A stretch of DNA of 64,000 bases from Agrypnia vestita (taxonomy: Eukaryota > Arthropoda > Insecta > Trichoptera > Phryganeidae): NCBI GenBank assembly GCA_016648135.1, contig JADDOH010023175.1:124001-188000 (forward strand), given 5' to 3'. Both the position numbers and the translations under genes were made by a program. Positions 21,650 through 32,859 of the stretch are shown here, in pieces (the first letter of the stretch is position 1; the number at the start of each line of letters is the position of its first letter). Below the pieces are notes generated by a model, which was given only the letters and a program-made list of their open reading frames with translations, did no database searches and was not told the origin of the DNA.

Positions 21650-22280
21650 TATGGGCTGACTCGAGTGATATACATCGATCTTTGGAATTACCTTTGCAAT
21701 GGCTCGCTGATCAGTTTTTCGACAGGTTAAAAGCTGTTAAAACACACTTAATATCGGAAAGTGGAGGTTTATTTTTTGCGAGGCAGTTTGGAGTCCCTGT
21801 CCTCGGGGGCGGCATCTAACCGCGGAGCCTTTCACTCACAAATTGATTCTTCAAGATGGCGCCTGACCTCCTTGTGCTTAGTAATGTCGTGTATCGTCGT
21901 CAAACTTTCACACTCTTGCCGCACAAATTAGCTTTTACCTTGAATTACCATTCGCAAACAGCAATTACTACTTAGCTTAATAAGTTAACGGAAGCGTAAA
22001 TAAGGTATTTTATTGACCGAACGATTCCGACGAAATTTGTGAAAACCTTTTTTTTTTTTCCAAATTTCGATAAATTACAATTGCAAAAAGTAGGCGGAAT
22101 TTTTATAAATCGGAAGAATCTCATTACAATATATTGATATTGCTTTAAAAAAATCGCAATCAAAAATAGATATATCATTAGTGACATCTGTGTTTAATTA
22201 AGGGGAATGAAAAAGCTTTGGATGCCGGTTGTGCTAATGATAATTACAACACACATGTTAAATGGGTTGTAAAACTTAAA
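21650..22280. other. Non-coding stretch
   Basis: A GC-richer patch at 21780-21910 includes TTCAAGATGGCGCC, a YY1-like motif. Otherwise AT-rich and unrecognised. Confidence 0.35.
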
Positions 22281-22339
22281 TATTGTAACGAGGCTAAAAA
22301 GAATCACGCACTCGTGTCAAGTGACAGTTGTTTGAAATG

Positions 22340-22700
22340 ATTACAACACTATCGAAGATTTCAGAACGGCCTAGCGTAATCTACGGCTTTCGGGAAGCAT
22401 CGAGAAATATCTATGAAAGCCTGGAAGTCCCGAGAAAATTCTTCTAAACACTAGCCTAAACACTAAAGCCTGGAAGTTTCGATATCAGCATCAACCAAAT
22501 ATAAATAAGTCGCGCCCGGGAGTTGTTGTTGTTTTTAGCACGCTTGAGAGCGATAATAGAAGCGAAGGCAGCCGCGAGCTGCGGGCCAGTGTGGCCAGCC
22601 GAGCGATAATTCGACAGTGAATAATCTGGAATGTTTTTACGTAGCGAAATAAAACGGAGCGAATAATACGTGCGGAAATTGGACGGAATGTTCTAGTGAA
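22340..22700 (+). promoter_or_regulatory. TATA-type promoter region, possibly an LTR
   Basis: A consensus TATAAATA box (22500-22507) is followed by a GC-rich leader (CGCGCCCGGG, then GCAGCCGCGAGCTGCGGG) that is unlike the surrounding AT-rich DNA. The upstream part has GA/TC-rich repeats around TCCCGAGAAAATTCTTC. It could be a host promoter or a retroelement LTR. I could not define TG…CA ends or a TSD. Confidence 0.3.
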
Positions 22701-22819
22701 AAGTAAATAGAGTGTTAAAGCGATTATAATTAAGGTTAATTCTGTGGAAACTTGTAAGATAGTCTCTATACTGTTCAATAATCATATATAATCTCTTTAT
22801 ATGTACTGTTAGTTTCCCA

Positions 22820-22848
22820 TAAATAAATAAATAAATAAATAAATAAAG
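22820..22848. repeat. (AAAT)n microsatellite
   Basis: Seven near-perfect tetranucleotide units. Confidence 0.85.
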
Positions 22849-23004
22849 TGTCTATCTACGAGTGATAAATTTACAAAATATATAGTTTAATTTAAATAAT
22901 AGCATTAAGTCAAATAGTGTTATGTGACTCTGTACGTTTGATTAATTAATGAATCAGTAATTAATAAATCCTTTGTTAAATTTCAGCGTTTTCTTTAATT
23001 CCTC

Positions 23005-23175
23005 CTGATAGATGTCGTATTCTATCATGGGTGGAAATGGTGAACGTTACATTGTGTAAAGTGATCACTTAAGCCAGCCGTACGATAGGTCGTAAGCCGT
23101 ATGAACACCCAAAAAAAGACTTACATACCTATTTTTCCATAAAAATATATAATTTCGTCTCTATGAGATATTAAT
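23005..23175. mobile_element. MITE of the AGAGACGAAGCTATTTTT family, right half
   Basis: Contains TATCATGGGTGGAAATGGTG, GTGTAAAGTGATCACTTAAG, CACCCAAAAAAAGACTT and a TTTCGTCTCTATGAGAT end, in the same order as the right half of the 14785-15236 copy. Confidence 0.6.
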
Positions 23176-23380
23176 AATATATCTCGATAATTAATTTTGT
23201 CTGTGGAAAGCTCTCGCTGAGAGGAGATACGTCCAAGACAATGCACATCAGGCTAGTCATGTCAAGTCGGAGAAAGATGCGGAGAGCATGTTGTGAAGCG
23301 AACTTTCCAGAAGGCACGAAGTAAAAAACCCCGCGTGCCGTTTTCATGGCGGAGCTTTCTCTCCGTTTATAGCTTTCCAT
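23171..23380 (-). CDS. Low-confidence minus-strand ORF
   Basis: A 69-codon frame in a locally GC-rich segment (MESYKRRESSAMKTARG…). It overlaps a TATAAAC motif near 23368 that might instead be a promoter. No domain recognised. It partly overlaps the end of the MITE, which argues against an intact gene. Confidence 0.15.
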   Translation of the reverse strand: MESYKRRESSAMKTARGVFYFVPSGKFASQHALRIFLRLDMTSLMCIVLDVSPLSESFPQTKLIIEIYY

Positions 23381-23384
23381 ACTT

Positions 23385-24060
23385 GGCGTAGATGGAAACT
23401 AAATGTACTAAATTACTCTAATAAGCGGCGGTTCTATTCTAGAAATGTCAGTGGTGCTATTCTTGCTCGGGCGACTTGATCGTTTTATTATCTTTACAAG
23501 AGCAAGGTCTGATTACCACCTCGTATACATATCTAATCTATGTAGATTTAAGAAAGCTAAAATTATTATGATCTGTCAGAAAAACAGCTTTCGTTTTGTA
23601 GGCGAAATTGAAAGGATACTGATACATTACAAAGTGAAGTTTCCATTTATTTTGAAATAAAAGAATTAGCTGGATAAGTGACCTTTTTTTTGAAGGTGCG
23701 TATTTAAAAAAAATGAAGATTATAATATTTCTAGCACATATTTTACAACATTATATTATTACTAGTTATAACCCGTCAAAAATGACGAACTTTCATTATA
23801 ATTTATTTCGGCCGTGAGCTGAATTAAAGCATTTTATTCTTTTTATACCTCATTATTTAATACATATCTCAACGTTATTTTCGGCATTAGGTAACATTAG
23901 TGACGAACATTGTTACCGACAGAATTATATTTTTTTACCTTTTCAATTCAATTCAATTTTTATTTTTTGTATATAACATCTACATAAAAAGTACGTTCAA
24001 GTCGTAAATGTTATAAATAATGAGTATACATATTATATGAAACATTAACATATTTATTCA
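23385..24060. other. AT-rich non-coding stretch
   Basis: Includes CCCGTCAAAAATGACG (23771-23786), the hairpin also found at the head of the 36595-36860 element. Otherwise nothing. Confidence 0.4.
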
Positions 24061-24061
24061 C

Positions 24062-24140
24062 ATCAAAGCTGTAGGAGAATCCTGCTTCGGAAAACTCTCA
24101 GGGATATGGAACAGATCAATGTCCAAAGCGAGGTTCAGCA
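24062..24140 (+). repeat. Dispersed repeat, copy 1 (TAGGAGAATCCTGCTTC family)
   Basis: TGTAGGAGAATCCTGCTTC, GAAAACTCT, AGATCAATGTCCAAAG. An inverted copy lies at 54941-55012. Confidence 0.55.
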
Positions 24141-26700
24141 CAGAGGTAGCTCTTCCAACAGGCATAACCATTATTCATCATTATTTGAGTCTTCTAGTAC
24201 CGTTAGTGACAGACATTGCTACATAAAGAATTAATTTTATCAATAGAGATATTATTATATTGTCACGAGACTGTAGAAACAGAAAGAATTACACATAATC
24301 GGGGATAAACAAAAGTTAATTAATTTCAAGTGTTTCAATTGTCTCCTACCGCCACAATCACATGACAATTTATATTATTACGCTTAATATGCAGGTACGC
24401 TACGGCTAGTTGAAGGATATCAAATATTCAAAAAATGTTTTAAATATTTTTTTATAATATTGTTATTATTATTAATGGTGATGTAAATGAACATTTTATC
24501 GCGACTATTCGGGACATAAAACGAAAATAATTTCATAACCGCACCCAAACCAGTTCACTCAATTTATGTTCCCATCTACTCCTATCCTTCGTCCCTTTAT
24601 CCTAATCCTAAGTTCCCTTCCACCCTCCCAACCCCTCCTCAACATATTTTGTAACCATGTTGTAAACAAAAAATTATCTTATATTGTCATACTTTGATTA
24701 TGCCATTAACCATTATCAGTGGAAAATTCATAATGGGCACAAGTTAACTATTTTTATTACGATATGTATGATAACTTTAAGATTTGCTGTCAATTTTACT
24801 AAAGATAAATAAATATTAGTAAAATTAAAAAAAGTGCACTCTAATCCATCAAGTGAAGTATAAATCAAAATAAGCATCACTATTTTTTGTTAGTGATGAA
24901 TAACCTTGCAGCCTTTTATATTTGAAATATTTTTATAAATTATTATTTTAAAATACTATAAATATTATCAATTAACACATTTTCATGTAGGTACCTACTT
25001 GTTCTGCCGAGCTCCACAATGTTGAATAAAGGCCTTCCTTTTTTTGTTTTGACAACTCCCTGTCTCTTGCGCATTGTTTCCATTTTTATTTGATAACATA
25101 CCTGATATTTTTAAAGTTAAACTTAGCATTTTACGATGGATATAAAAAGTAATTAAAAAAATGTTAATTTTTACCTATCTAAAACGTGATAATTTTTCTA
25201 AATTAAATATATCACAGAAATTTTGTCTGAACGGGAAAATGGCTTGATCTAACATTCTTAATTTATTTCTATCTTTTCGACGCCAAAATCTTTTAACTTT
25301 TTATACCAAATATTTTTTACTTTCAACAAAAATCTCAAAGAAAAAGTGTCCAAGATGCTAAAATCGAAATAAATTAAACGCACCAAATCGTTTATTTTTA
25401 TTCTGTTACAGAGAACGTTTTCAGCACTTTTTATTAACACTGTAAAAGTAAATAAAACAAGAATTCAGTTGTTGGTGTGAGTGGTTTTGATGGCATCTAC
25501 AGTAAATAAGATGAATTCTTTAACAAAAAAATATTTTATTCGTAAAAAAACCATTCATTGAACGCTATCGACAGAAGAAGGTTTTATTTGGAAATGAAAG
25601 GAAAAACGCTTCTATTGTCAGAAGAAAAATCGTGAAATTAATTTTGTTGAAGTTATCGATAAATCTTCAGAAATAAAATTTCACTCATTCTCAGCAAAAG
25701 AATCTAACTAAGATATTCGTACAAACCTTCGAGAGTTAAGATAACGATCAAATCAAATCATTTGGTTAAATTTTCTCTCGATATACATAGCAACATATAA
25801 TTTTAAGTTTGATTAATGTGACAACCCATATGGGCGTTTATGAAAATAAAGAAAATGAACTAATTCTCTACAATTATGAACGATAAAATTAATAATTAAA
25901 ATCTTTAAATTTTTTGCAATATGATGCTTGTCTTTATTAATTATAATATACCTATATATAAAACCCTAATCTCTCAGTATTTTCGGATTTTTTTTTCAGA
26001 ATTTCCGTATTTCCTCGAATCCTGAATTTTTTCGAATTCCAGAATATTTTTTCGGAATTCGTAGACATTTTTCGTTGTAGGAGCATACCCGAATTAAAGA
26101 ACTACTTAGACTTAGAATATACCAAGAGAATTATTTACAGCTTAATGGCCTAATTTTTACTTATGTTTTGTTTCCCATGAATTATATATATTTATTTATT
26201 TTTATCTATTATATTTATTTTTTGGTTTATTTTATCTTCTTATCTTATATATCTGGTATATTGGTTTAATTATCTTTATTTTACTGTTTGCTTGTGTAGG
26301 TACAAATCATTGTTTATATATATTGTTAATTTATTCTATATATACTGTTTATTTTATATTGTTTTACATTATTACATTTCATATTGTTCATTTATCTTAG
26401 ATATGTTTTATTTATATTATTAATTTTTAATTATTTACTGTAAAATGCGTTTTATGTTAGGTATATGATAATCTTTTAAAATTTCTTGTACTGTTATAGT
26501 CTAGGACGTTGGTGCATACATAAATAAATAAAAAAACTCAGTTGGAAACACAATGTCATGTGGGAAAATTGATACATTTCATGGTGTTGAGATGATCAAA
26601 TTTATAAGAATATTGACATGATTAAATGGCACAGTTCTAAAGAAAAAAAAACTGTCTAAATTTTCGTTGTGATATTTTTTTCACGGTCAAGTCGTGTATA
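24141..26700. other. AT-rich non-coding stretch
   Basis: About 2.5 kb with no gene or repeat that I can support, apart from a small TATCACAGAAATTTTGTCTG piece (about 25209) resembling the 4.6/21.3-kb SINE tail. The 26130-26530 segment is extremely AT-rich. Confidence 0.4.
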
Positions 26701-26760
26701 ATAGCTAAGAATTTTCGATTTATATTAAAAATTTTCTTCGGATTTTCCCTCGTCAATGAT

Positions 26761-26913
26761 CAGCAGAACGGCCTGCAGGTACTGTCCACCCCGCCGCGCG
26801 AGGCTGCGCCGGTGGAGATATGGACCGAGGCAGCCGATCGGGGACGACCAAAAAACGGGCCGAGAAGAAAGCCGACCGGTGACGGAGAAAGCGGCCGCCG
26901 GTGGGGCAAATAG
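26761..26913 (+). CDS. Candidate GC-rich terminal exon, unknown protein
   Basis: A strikingly GC-rich block in AT-rich surroundings. It follows a pyrimidine-rich acceptor (GATTTTCCCTCGTCAATGATCAG). The frame gives 50 codons to TAG at 26911, including GLQVLSTPPREAAPVEIWTE and GRPKNGPRRKPTGDGESGRR. The basic, Gly/Pro-rich tail looks like the end of a nuclear or cytoplasmic protein, but I recognise no family. Two other frames are also open, so the frame choice rests on composition. A hAT element has inserted 64 bp past the stop. Upstream exons are not identified. Confidence 0.35.
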   Translation, partial: QQNGLQVLSTPPREAAPVEIWTEAADRGRPKNGPRRKPTGDGESGRRWGK

Positions 26914-27036
26914 GCGACAGGAACTGTTACAAGTTCAGGCTACTTGGGATCTCTGATCCAGAGGCCTGTAATGCAACCAGTGCCGGATTAGCCACGCGGC
27001 AGAAGCGGCCCAGCAGTAAAAATCAGATTTTAAATA

Positions 27037-27660
27037 CAGGATGTAACAGAGCTAGTCCTCAATACTTTACAGGTAGATTCCTGCTTTGATTATGAGCCAA
27101 AAACTTTCAAGCAACTATGGCCTAATGTCAATTGTTATGGAGAAACGTGACATCAATAGTTCTGACTTATTTGTTGTATATAAAACGTTTGACTATCATT
27201 ACAATAACTTGAATATGAAAAATTCATTCCCTTTAATGCAAGTCAAATAAAATTGGAATTTCTGCGGGTTTTTTTATCATTTTATTTAACTTGTATTGAA
27301 ATAGATTAATTTTTCGAGATCGATATAAGTTACTGTAATGATCAGGGGCGTGCAGTGAGAACAAGAAGCATGACTTTTTGAGAATATATTTTGAAAATAA
27401 ACCGCAATAAGAGTTACATCTGGTAATATTGCCATCACAATAGTAAACATGATATTCAGATTTTAATATTAATAATATTCTGCAAGATAAATATTTAATT
27501 TAGATTTTTTTTCCAAATATATTTTTAAATAGGTCATACTTCTTGGTCTCACTGCATGCGCCTGGTAATGATAGATCAACGTTTTATAAAAAATAAGTCA
27601 GAAATATTGAAAAAAAAGGAAAACTTTGATATTGCATAACTCCATAACTGCAAATAAGTT
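27037..27660. mobile_element. Foldback MITE copy interrupted by a hAT MITE
   Basis: The left arm (CTTTACAGGTAGATTCCTG, CAAGCAACTATGGCC) and right arm (TCAGAAATATTGAAAAAAAA, ACTTTGATATTGCATAACTC) match the 9104-9518 family. The arms are separated at 27343-27564 by another element with an 8-bp TSD. Confidence 0.65.
27335..27572. mobile_element. 222-bp hAT MITE with perfect 8-bp TSD
   Basis: GTAATGAT occurs at 27335-27342 and 27565-27572. Between them the left end CAGGGGCGTGCAGTGAGA is matched by the reverse complement of the right end, CAGGCGCATGCAGTGAGA, and similarity continues through CAAGAAGNATGAC. Removing the insert and one TSD restores the ACTGTAATGATAG sequence seen in the other family copy at 39410. 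Confidence 0.8.
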
Positions 27661-27689
27661 ATAATTAAAAAAAATAATTTTAATTTTTT

Positions 27690-27870
27690 TTCTGAAAAAA
27701 GTTAAAAGTTCATAATAAGCAAATGGCGCATTTTATCAAAAAATCATACGAATAATATTATTAGTAAAAAGTATGCAAAATTTGAACAAAATCGATAAAG
27801 TAGTTTTAGAGATATCATCTCCAAAAGTCTGAAAAAGGGAGTTTCGAGAAAAACCCAAAATAATAATGTA
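27690..27870 (+). repeat. Dispersed repeat (TATGCAAAATTTGAAC family), copy 1
   Basis: GTATGCAAAATTTGAACAAA, GTAGTTTTAGAGATATCATC and AGTCTGAAAAAGGGAGTTTC recur inverted at 53935-54095. The upstream CGCATTTT-TCAAAAAA block matches too. Non-coding, class unknown. Confidence 0.6.
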
Positions 27871-28449
27871 ATTCTTTTAAAAATGCTCCTACCACGCTAG
27901 CTTCCAAATGCTATAATTCAGCCAATTTTTTAATGAATTAAAATCCAAATTATTCGTAGAACTTCTTAAGCTTTAAGATAAATAAAAAAAACTTTATGCA
28001 ACATGATGGTATAATAATATCGTCTAAATAATCTTACTTTAATGAACCTCGAATGTGATTTACTCAGACAAATTGATTTGACTATTGTTATATCTAAATT
28101 TGCTCGCATTGAATCGAGAAATGATTATTTGTAAAAGTGGTATTTTATTTTATATTCTAAATCTATCCAAGGGCCCTTTGATAACATTTGCTATGGGCCC
28201 CACGCTGGCGCTGGCTCAGTCCGGCTCTGAATACAACATAAGGCTTTCGTGTCACGGCGATTTGTTAAATTTTAATCGTTAAAGTGGGTTCGGTTAAGTC
28301 TGATATAATGTCATCTGATTAATCTAAGTATTACGTGAGTTTAAAATCACAAATCAATCGAGGAATCAGATATTTTCAAAATTTTATTTGTGTGTGAGGA
28401 TTTCGACATTTATAGCTACAATCCTCAAAAAATAACGTACTTATGTATG

Positions 28450-29005
28450 AGATGTGACTTATATAAGATACAAGTATTTGAAATACAGATACAAGATACA
28501 AAATAGTATTTTCATCTTGCATTTGAAATACTTTTTTGAATATTCATCTTGTATCTTGTATACATTCTTTTGGTATCTTAGTATTTTCTAAATAGTAAGA
28601 TTGCTAAGATACTTTTTGTACCTATAATGATAAAGATACCAATGATGTACCTATAATGAGACCTCAACCAAGAAAAATGAGCGACAAAATGTTTGAAGAA
28701 CTGGTTTTATTAAAGTATTAATTAAAACCTTAAAAATATAGTATTTTATTTTGCCACATTTGCGTGATCAACGCGATTTATTCGTAAATAATTCACGTGA
28801 AAAAATAAACTTAATTCAATAAAATGTGTTTTCTTACAAAAGGATTTTATATTTAAAAAGAATTTGGAAGATACGTATTTTGTATCTAGTATTTCAGATA
28901 CCATTACAGAAAGTTATTTGTATCTGGTATTTGAAATACTTGATTTTAAAGTATATTGCATTTTGTGTTCGAGATACTTTGTATAGGGTATCTTGTACAT
29001 CACTG
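28450..29005. mobile_element. hAT-like MITE made of AAGATAC repeats
   Basis: The right end, reverse-complemented, reads CAGTGATGTACAAGATACCC. Both arms are built of variants of ACAAGATAC, GTATTTGAAATAC and TATCTTGTATCTTG, giving extensive internal complementarity. CAGTG ends with AAGATAC repeats are typical of some hAT MITEs. The left terminus is eroded and no TSD is clear. Confidence 0.5.
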
Positions 29006-29855
29006 GTTATTGATGGATTGGGAGTTTATTTTATACTGATTATTCATGACGATTATTCAATTAGATGAAAAACAATATTGTTTGTACGAGAGTTTAAAAG
29101 GGTAATTTCACATCTATGAAAATATATGAAATAGATTCAGAAAAATAAATTATATTTTGTAACTCAGTATGGATTTTGTGGGATAATGTTTTCATTCATA
29201 ATTTTTATATGCAATAAAAATCTTAAAAAATACGATTCCATTAAAATGCGATATGACGTCACGCGGGAATTATAGATAAAGCATACCTATATTATATTCT
29301 ATGGTGTTTGTCACTGTAATTTGTTTATTTTCTATGTTCACGGTTCGTCTTCGCTTTGTTTTTACTCATGTTTGAATGGTTTTTATATAGATTTTGCGGT
29401 GTTTGTGACCTATTTTAATAAAATAACTATCTAAAAATACATAAAAAATAATGGAGGATGGATTTTCACAAGGCAAATATGATAATTTACCGAAAATTGA
29501 TGCCTTAATGTTGGCTTCATTTTCCAGTTTTCAGGCATTAATTTCTACATTTGGGTACCATACAATATCTACAAAACATTTTCACAAAAATTAGGGTTGC
29601 ACTATACAAAAAAGCCGGCTCGTTTTTAAAAAAAACGAATGAACGTCTAAATACGCGAATGTGCTGTTATGTGTTAAACGTCAGATTGACAAAAATTTAT
29701 GCCTGACGTCACTTGCGAAAATAATCGTTTCGGCGGGAGTTTAAAATAGTGGTTTTCAAAATCATTTTTTAATGTTAATATACATATTAAAAAAAAAACT
29801 TTTTCCTAAACGTTTTTTCTAAACCAAATGAATTAAATAAATTAAGTAAATTATT
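29006..29855. other. AT-rich non-coding stretch
   Basis: No gene recognised. 28230-28449 is likewise empty apart from the hAT flank. Confidence 0.4.
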
Positions 29856-30093
29856 AAACTGACTACATTCAAATAAAGATTTTTTTATTATACTGAGAAA
29901 TTCTGAGACTCCAGTAGTAAAATATAAAATATTAGTTTTACTCAAGTAGAGATAACATAGTTATATCATAAACTGATTACATTCAAATATAATATGTAGA
30001 CTTTTTTATTATATCGAGAGATTCTGATACCCTCGAAGCTCGAGTAGTAAAATATAAAATTATAATTTAAATCACGTAGAGATAATATAATTG
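29856..30093. repeat. Tandem dimer of a about 115-bp AT-rich repeat
   Basis: Two adjacent diverged units each contain AAACTGAYTACATTCAAATA, TTTTTTATTATA, GATTCTGA, CTCGAGTAGTAAAATATAAA and GTAGAGATAA. The second half recurs at 34378-34470 and a fragment at 5862-5925. Possibly a degenerate satellite or the end of a larger element. Confidence 0.6.
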
Positions 30094-30295
30094 ATTTTTT
30101 TTCAATCAATTTAATGTACTTTTGCAAGTTTGTATACAAATGAAAACACGCAATTCTCTTCTACAAAGATTTTTTTTTATATAAAATATGTCGGATCATT
30201 TTCCAGTATCTGGTTCAAATTTCTGAAATTTGATAATTTTGTTGATAAGCGAATGAATTTTTATATCTAGTATAAATTAATTTTCTGGTTTCACA

Positions 30296-30465
30296 AAAGA
30301 CGAGTCAGAAATATAGAAAAAAAATGCAAGCTTTACTGTCTTATCTCCTTAACTAGCTTTTCTCCGTAACTGTCGACATTTCACCCAAAGTGTAACGAAT
30401 ATTTTCTATTCAAAATTGAATGAAGACTCTTCCGAAGTTTTTGCTACGAGACCCTGTATTACGTG
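30296..30465 (-). repeat. Diverged foldback-MITE right arm
   Basis: AGTCAGAAATATAGAAAAAA, a CTCCGTAACTGTCGACATT block and TTTTTGCTACGAGACCCTGT match the right end of the foldback family. A sister piece with the same CGTAACTGTCGACATT variant lies at 32185-32335, so the two form a subfamily. Confidence 0.5.
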
Positions 30466-30702
30466 TCCAAAATCAATTAAATGTATTAGGATAAATCAAT
30501 ATTAGAGAACGGCCTTCTTAAATGCTCAAACAATCAAAGCTGTATGAAAGTAGGATATGCAAAAGCTGTGTGCTAAGACTAAAGAGCGTGGCGTTCTATT
30601 CTCCCTACCTAGCCCTGTACGAAAACCGCACGATAAATTTAAGTACTGGATAAGTAAGCAAACATCTTGCATAAATTGTTTGTTAGATTAATTGTATCAA
30701 TT

Positions 30703-31068
30703 AATTAAGTACAGAAGAATTCTCAAAATAAGCTGGATGGACAGAGTTACGAATGAAAATGTTATGGCTCGGATGAATAAAGAAAATGAGGTCATTAAAA
30801 CAATAAAAATCCGAAAATTTCAATATCTAGGACATGTGATGAGACATCCAGAGAAATACGAGATCTTGCATCTCATAATGCAGGGAAATATTGCCGGAAG
30901 TCGGGGCCCTGGAAGAAGGAGGACTTCATGGCTGAAAAACTTGAGACTGGTTTGGCCAGTCTACTGTGGAGCTGTTCCGGGCCGCAGTAAACAAAGTCCG
31001 CATAGCCAACATGATAGCCAACGTCCGGTAAACGGACAGGGCACGAGAAGAAGAAGAAGAATTAAGTA
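30703..31068 (+). mobile_element. 5'-truncated RTE-like LINE with 9-bp TSD and (GAA)n tail
   Basis: AATTAAGTA flanks the copy at 30703-30711 and 31060-31068. The frame reads KISWMDRVTNENVMARMNKE, then KIRKFQYLGHVMRHPEKYE, GSRGPGRRRTSWLKNLR. A frameshift is followed by LFRAAVNKVRIANMIANVR and a stop. This is the C-terminal module (YLGHxMR…GxRGxGRRRxSWLxxLR) of RTE-clade reverse transcriptases. The 3' end is (GAA)n. Dead copy. Confidence 0.75.
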
Positions 31069-31084
31069 TATTAATTATGAAGAA

Positions 31085-31850
31085 AATTAGCATTCTAATC
31101 CCGGGACCGATCATCAAATTCGAATCCCGAAATGTCGAAATTGCAATTTTAGATAAATATTGGATTCATTTGATAGGATATATCTAGTATAAAAATAATA
31201 ATAATTTGATATTATTTAAGCTTGAAGCAAAACTTGACACAATTGAGAATCATCATATGTGACAAGCGTACTAAGGCGCTTGTAGAAAACGGACACAGTA
31301 ATAAATTGTGCACTAATGTTTTTTAATGTTAATTTTCTTCAACAAAGCGATAAATAAGAAGCGGGCGGATTTAAATGTAACCGCTAGACAGTGATATTGA
31401 TTTACGATTTATAAAATCATGTAAAATATGGTATTGTATTGTACAAAGTTATTTTATGAACGTTTATATTATCTCATATACTCATACGTACTAGTATGGC
31501 ATACGTTAGAAGAGACTACAAGTAAGTATACTTACCTTATTTCCCAAACAATTGATATATTTTAAACAATTTTTAAATTTTTTTATTATTATTTTATTTA
31601 TTTATTAAATAGATAATACATGTAATTTCTTTTATTATATTAATAACTAGCAAAATTAAAAATTAAATTATTTTTTATATGTTGTACCTCACCAAAAACA
31701 ATTAAGATTCTTGTGTGTAGTGAGGGATAATCACTTACAATTGGTAGTGTAATCATATTTAACAATGAGAATTAGGTAATATACTATTTATCTAATATAT
31801 CGAATATTTTTGAATAAGCAGTCAAAAAGAGACTAAATTCAATAAAAAAA
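31085..31850. other. AT-rich non-coding stretch
   Basis: No recognisable element. Confidence 0.4.
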
Positions 31851-31851
31851 A

Positions 31852-32116
31852 GTCAATTCTACAATAAATGAGAATCCATTCGGGTTCACTAGGGGATATG
31901 CACACAAAACGAAACCGCAAAACATCCACCATCATACAAAGTAAATTGAACAAATCAAGTAATTGCATAGATATCTTCATCGATTCGAAGAAAGTACTCG
32001 ACAGTATCTCCCAAGAACAACTCGTACCAGAAACAAAAGAAAACGGGATTGACCACACAGCCCCAAAACGGGTAAAAAGCCACTCATCGAACAGACCTCA
32101 GATAGTCTCAATATAA
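31852..32116 (+). pseudogene. Jockey/CR1-like reverse transcriptase fragment
   Basis: The frame contains FIDSKKVLDSISQEQLVPE, TKENGID and KSHSSNRPQIVSI. These correspond to the FIDFKKAFDS(I/V)xHxxL…GI…SYLSNRPQ region of non-LTR reverse transcriptases. NENPFGFTRGYAHKTK precedes it in the frame of the NEHQFGFRKGxS motif. The catalytic Asp-containing block is altered (DFKKAFD to DSKKVLD). Fragment only. Confidence 0.55.
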
Positions 32117-32184
32117 TTAATATAAATTAATTATATAATCTGAAAATGTAAATTTATAACCTAGTGATAGTCCAAATTTTACAG

Positions 32185-32335
32185 AAAATAAATCAGATGT
32201 ATTGAAAAAAAAAGCTAACTTTGATGTCGCTTGTTTCCGTAACTGTCGACATTAAACCCAAACTGTAAAGAATATTTTCTATTCAAAATTTAATGAGAAA
32301 AACTCCCTTGAAGCTTTTGCAACTAGCTATGCCTA
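32185..32335 (-). repeat. Diverged foldback-MITE right arm
   Basis: Shares CCGTAACTGTCGACATT and TATTTTCTATTCAAAATT with 30296-30465. Confidence 0.5.
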
Positions 32336-32375
32336 AAAATATTTTTGGTTTATTTTCAATGCTTTTGGATTAACC

Positions 32376-32421
32376 GTGAACCGTCACCATCCATCCCGGA
32401 TAATCGGGAGCTACTGTATAA
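32376..32421 (-). repeat. Possible pogo/Tigger-type terminus
   Basis: The minus strand reads TACAGTAGCTCCCGATTATC then CGGGATGGATGG, resembling pogo/Tigger inverted-repeat ends (CAGT…TCCCnnnTTATCCG). No second end was found. The region to 32700 is GC-moderate but has no transposase motif that I can read. Confidence 0.25.
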
Positions 32422-32708
32422 AAATATTTGAAACAACTGCTCGTCTGACAAAAGTAAGAATTTGTCAAATGAATTTAATGCGAGTTGAATACACGAATGA
32501 TCGCCGCTCGAGGCTGACAGCTGCTGGACACATGTCCAAGTGTCGATGTTTTTCGTACAATGAAGAATGCCGGCTGTTTATTTTGGTGTGAAATTTGGGC
32601 GATGACGCTAACCGACTTATTGCGTGAGCAGGGCTCTGAGTGAACCGGAAAGTTGGCCGTTTTTGACATTATAAATAATATCACTCCAGTTCGTGGCATT
32701 CTCACAAA

Positions 32709-32806
32709 TACAACAATATATATATATAATATATATTATATATAGATATATATATATATTATATTCCTATATATATATATATATAATATATATAATATAA
32801 TATCGT
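32709..32806. repeat. (TA)n microsatellite
   Basis: About 100 bp of TA dinucleotides with a few interruptions. Hairpin-prone. Confidence 0.85.
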
Positions 32807-32859
32807 GATTTCACGATCCCCTGCCATCTTGACTTTTTTTATCTTTCCTGACATCCTAT

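Larger units (their letters stand above)
26970..28237. mobile_element. Non-autonomous hAT element with 8-bp TSD, host of nested insertions
   Basis: Direct repeats AATGCAAC (26970-26977) and AATACAAC (28230-28237), 7 of 8 identical, flank a 1252-bp element. Its left end is CAGTGCCGGATTAGCC. The reverse complement of its right end is CAGAGCCGGACTGAGCC. CAG-G TIRs and 8-bp duplications are hallmarks of hAT transposons. There is no transposase. Inside are a foldback MITE (27037-27660), itself interrupted by a second hAT MITE (27343-27564), and a TATGCAAAATTTGAAC-family repeat (27690-27870). Confidence 0.7.

Noticed and set aside
22820..22848. CRISPR or regulatory repeat array
   Set aside because: It is a plain AAAT microsatellite without spacers.
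32709..32806. Origin or promoter from the TA-rich tract
   Set aside because: Simple TA dinucleotide microsatellite. Nothing around it indicates a function.
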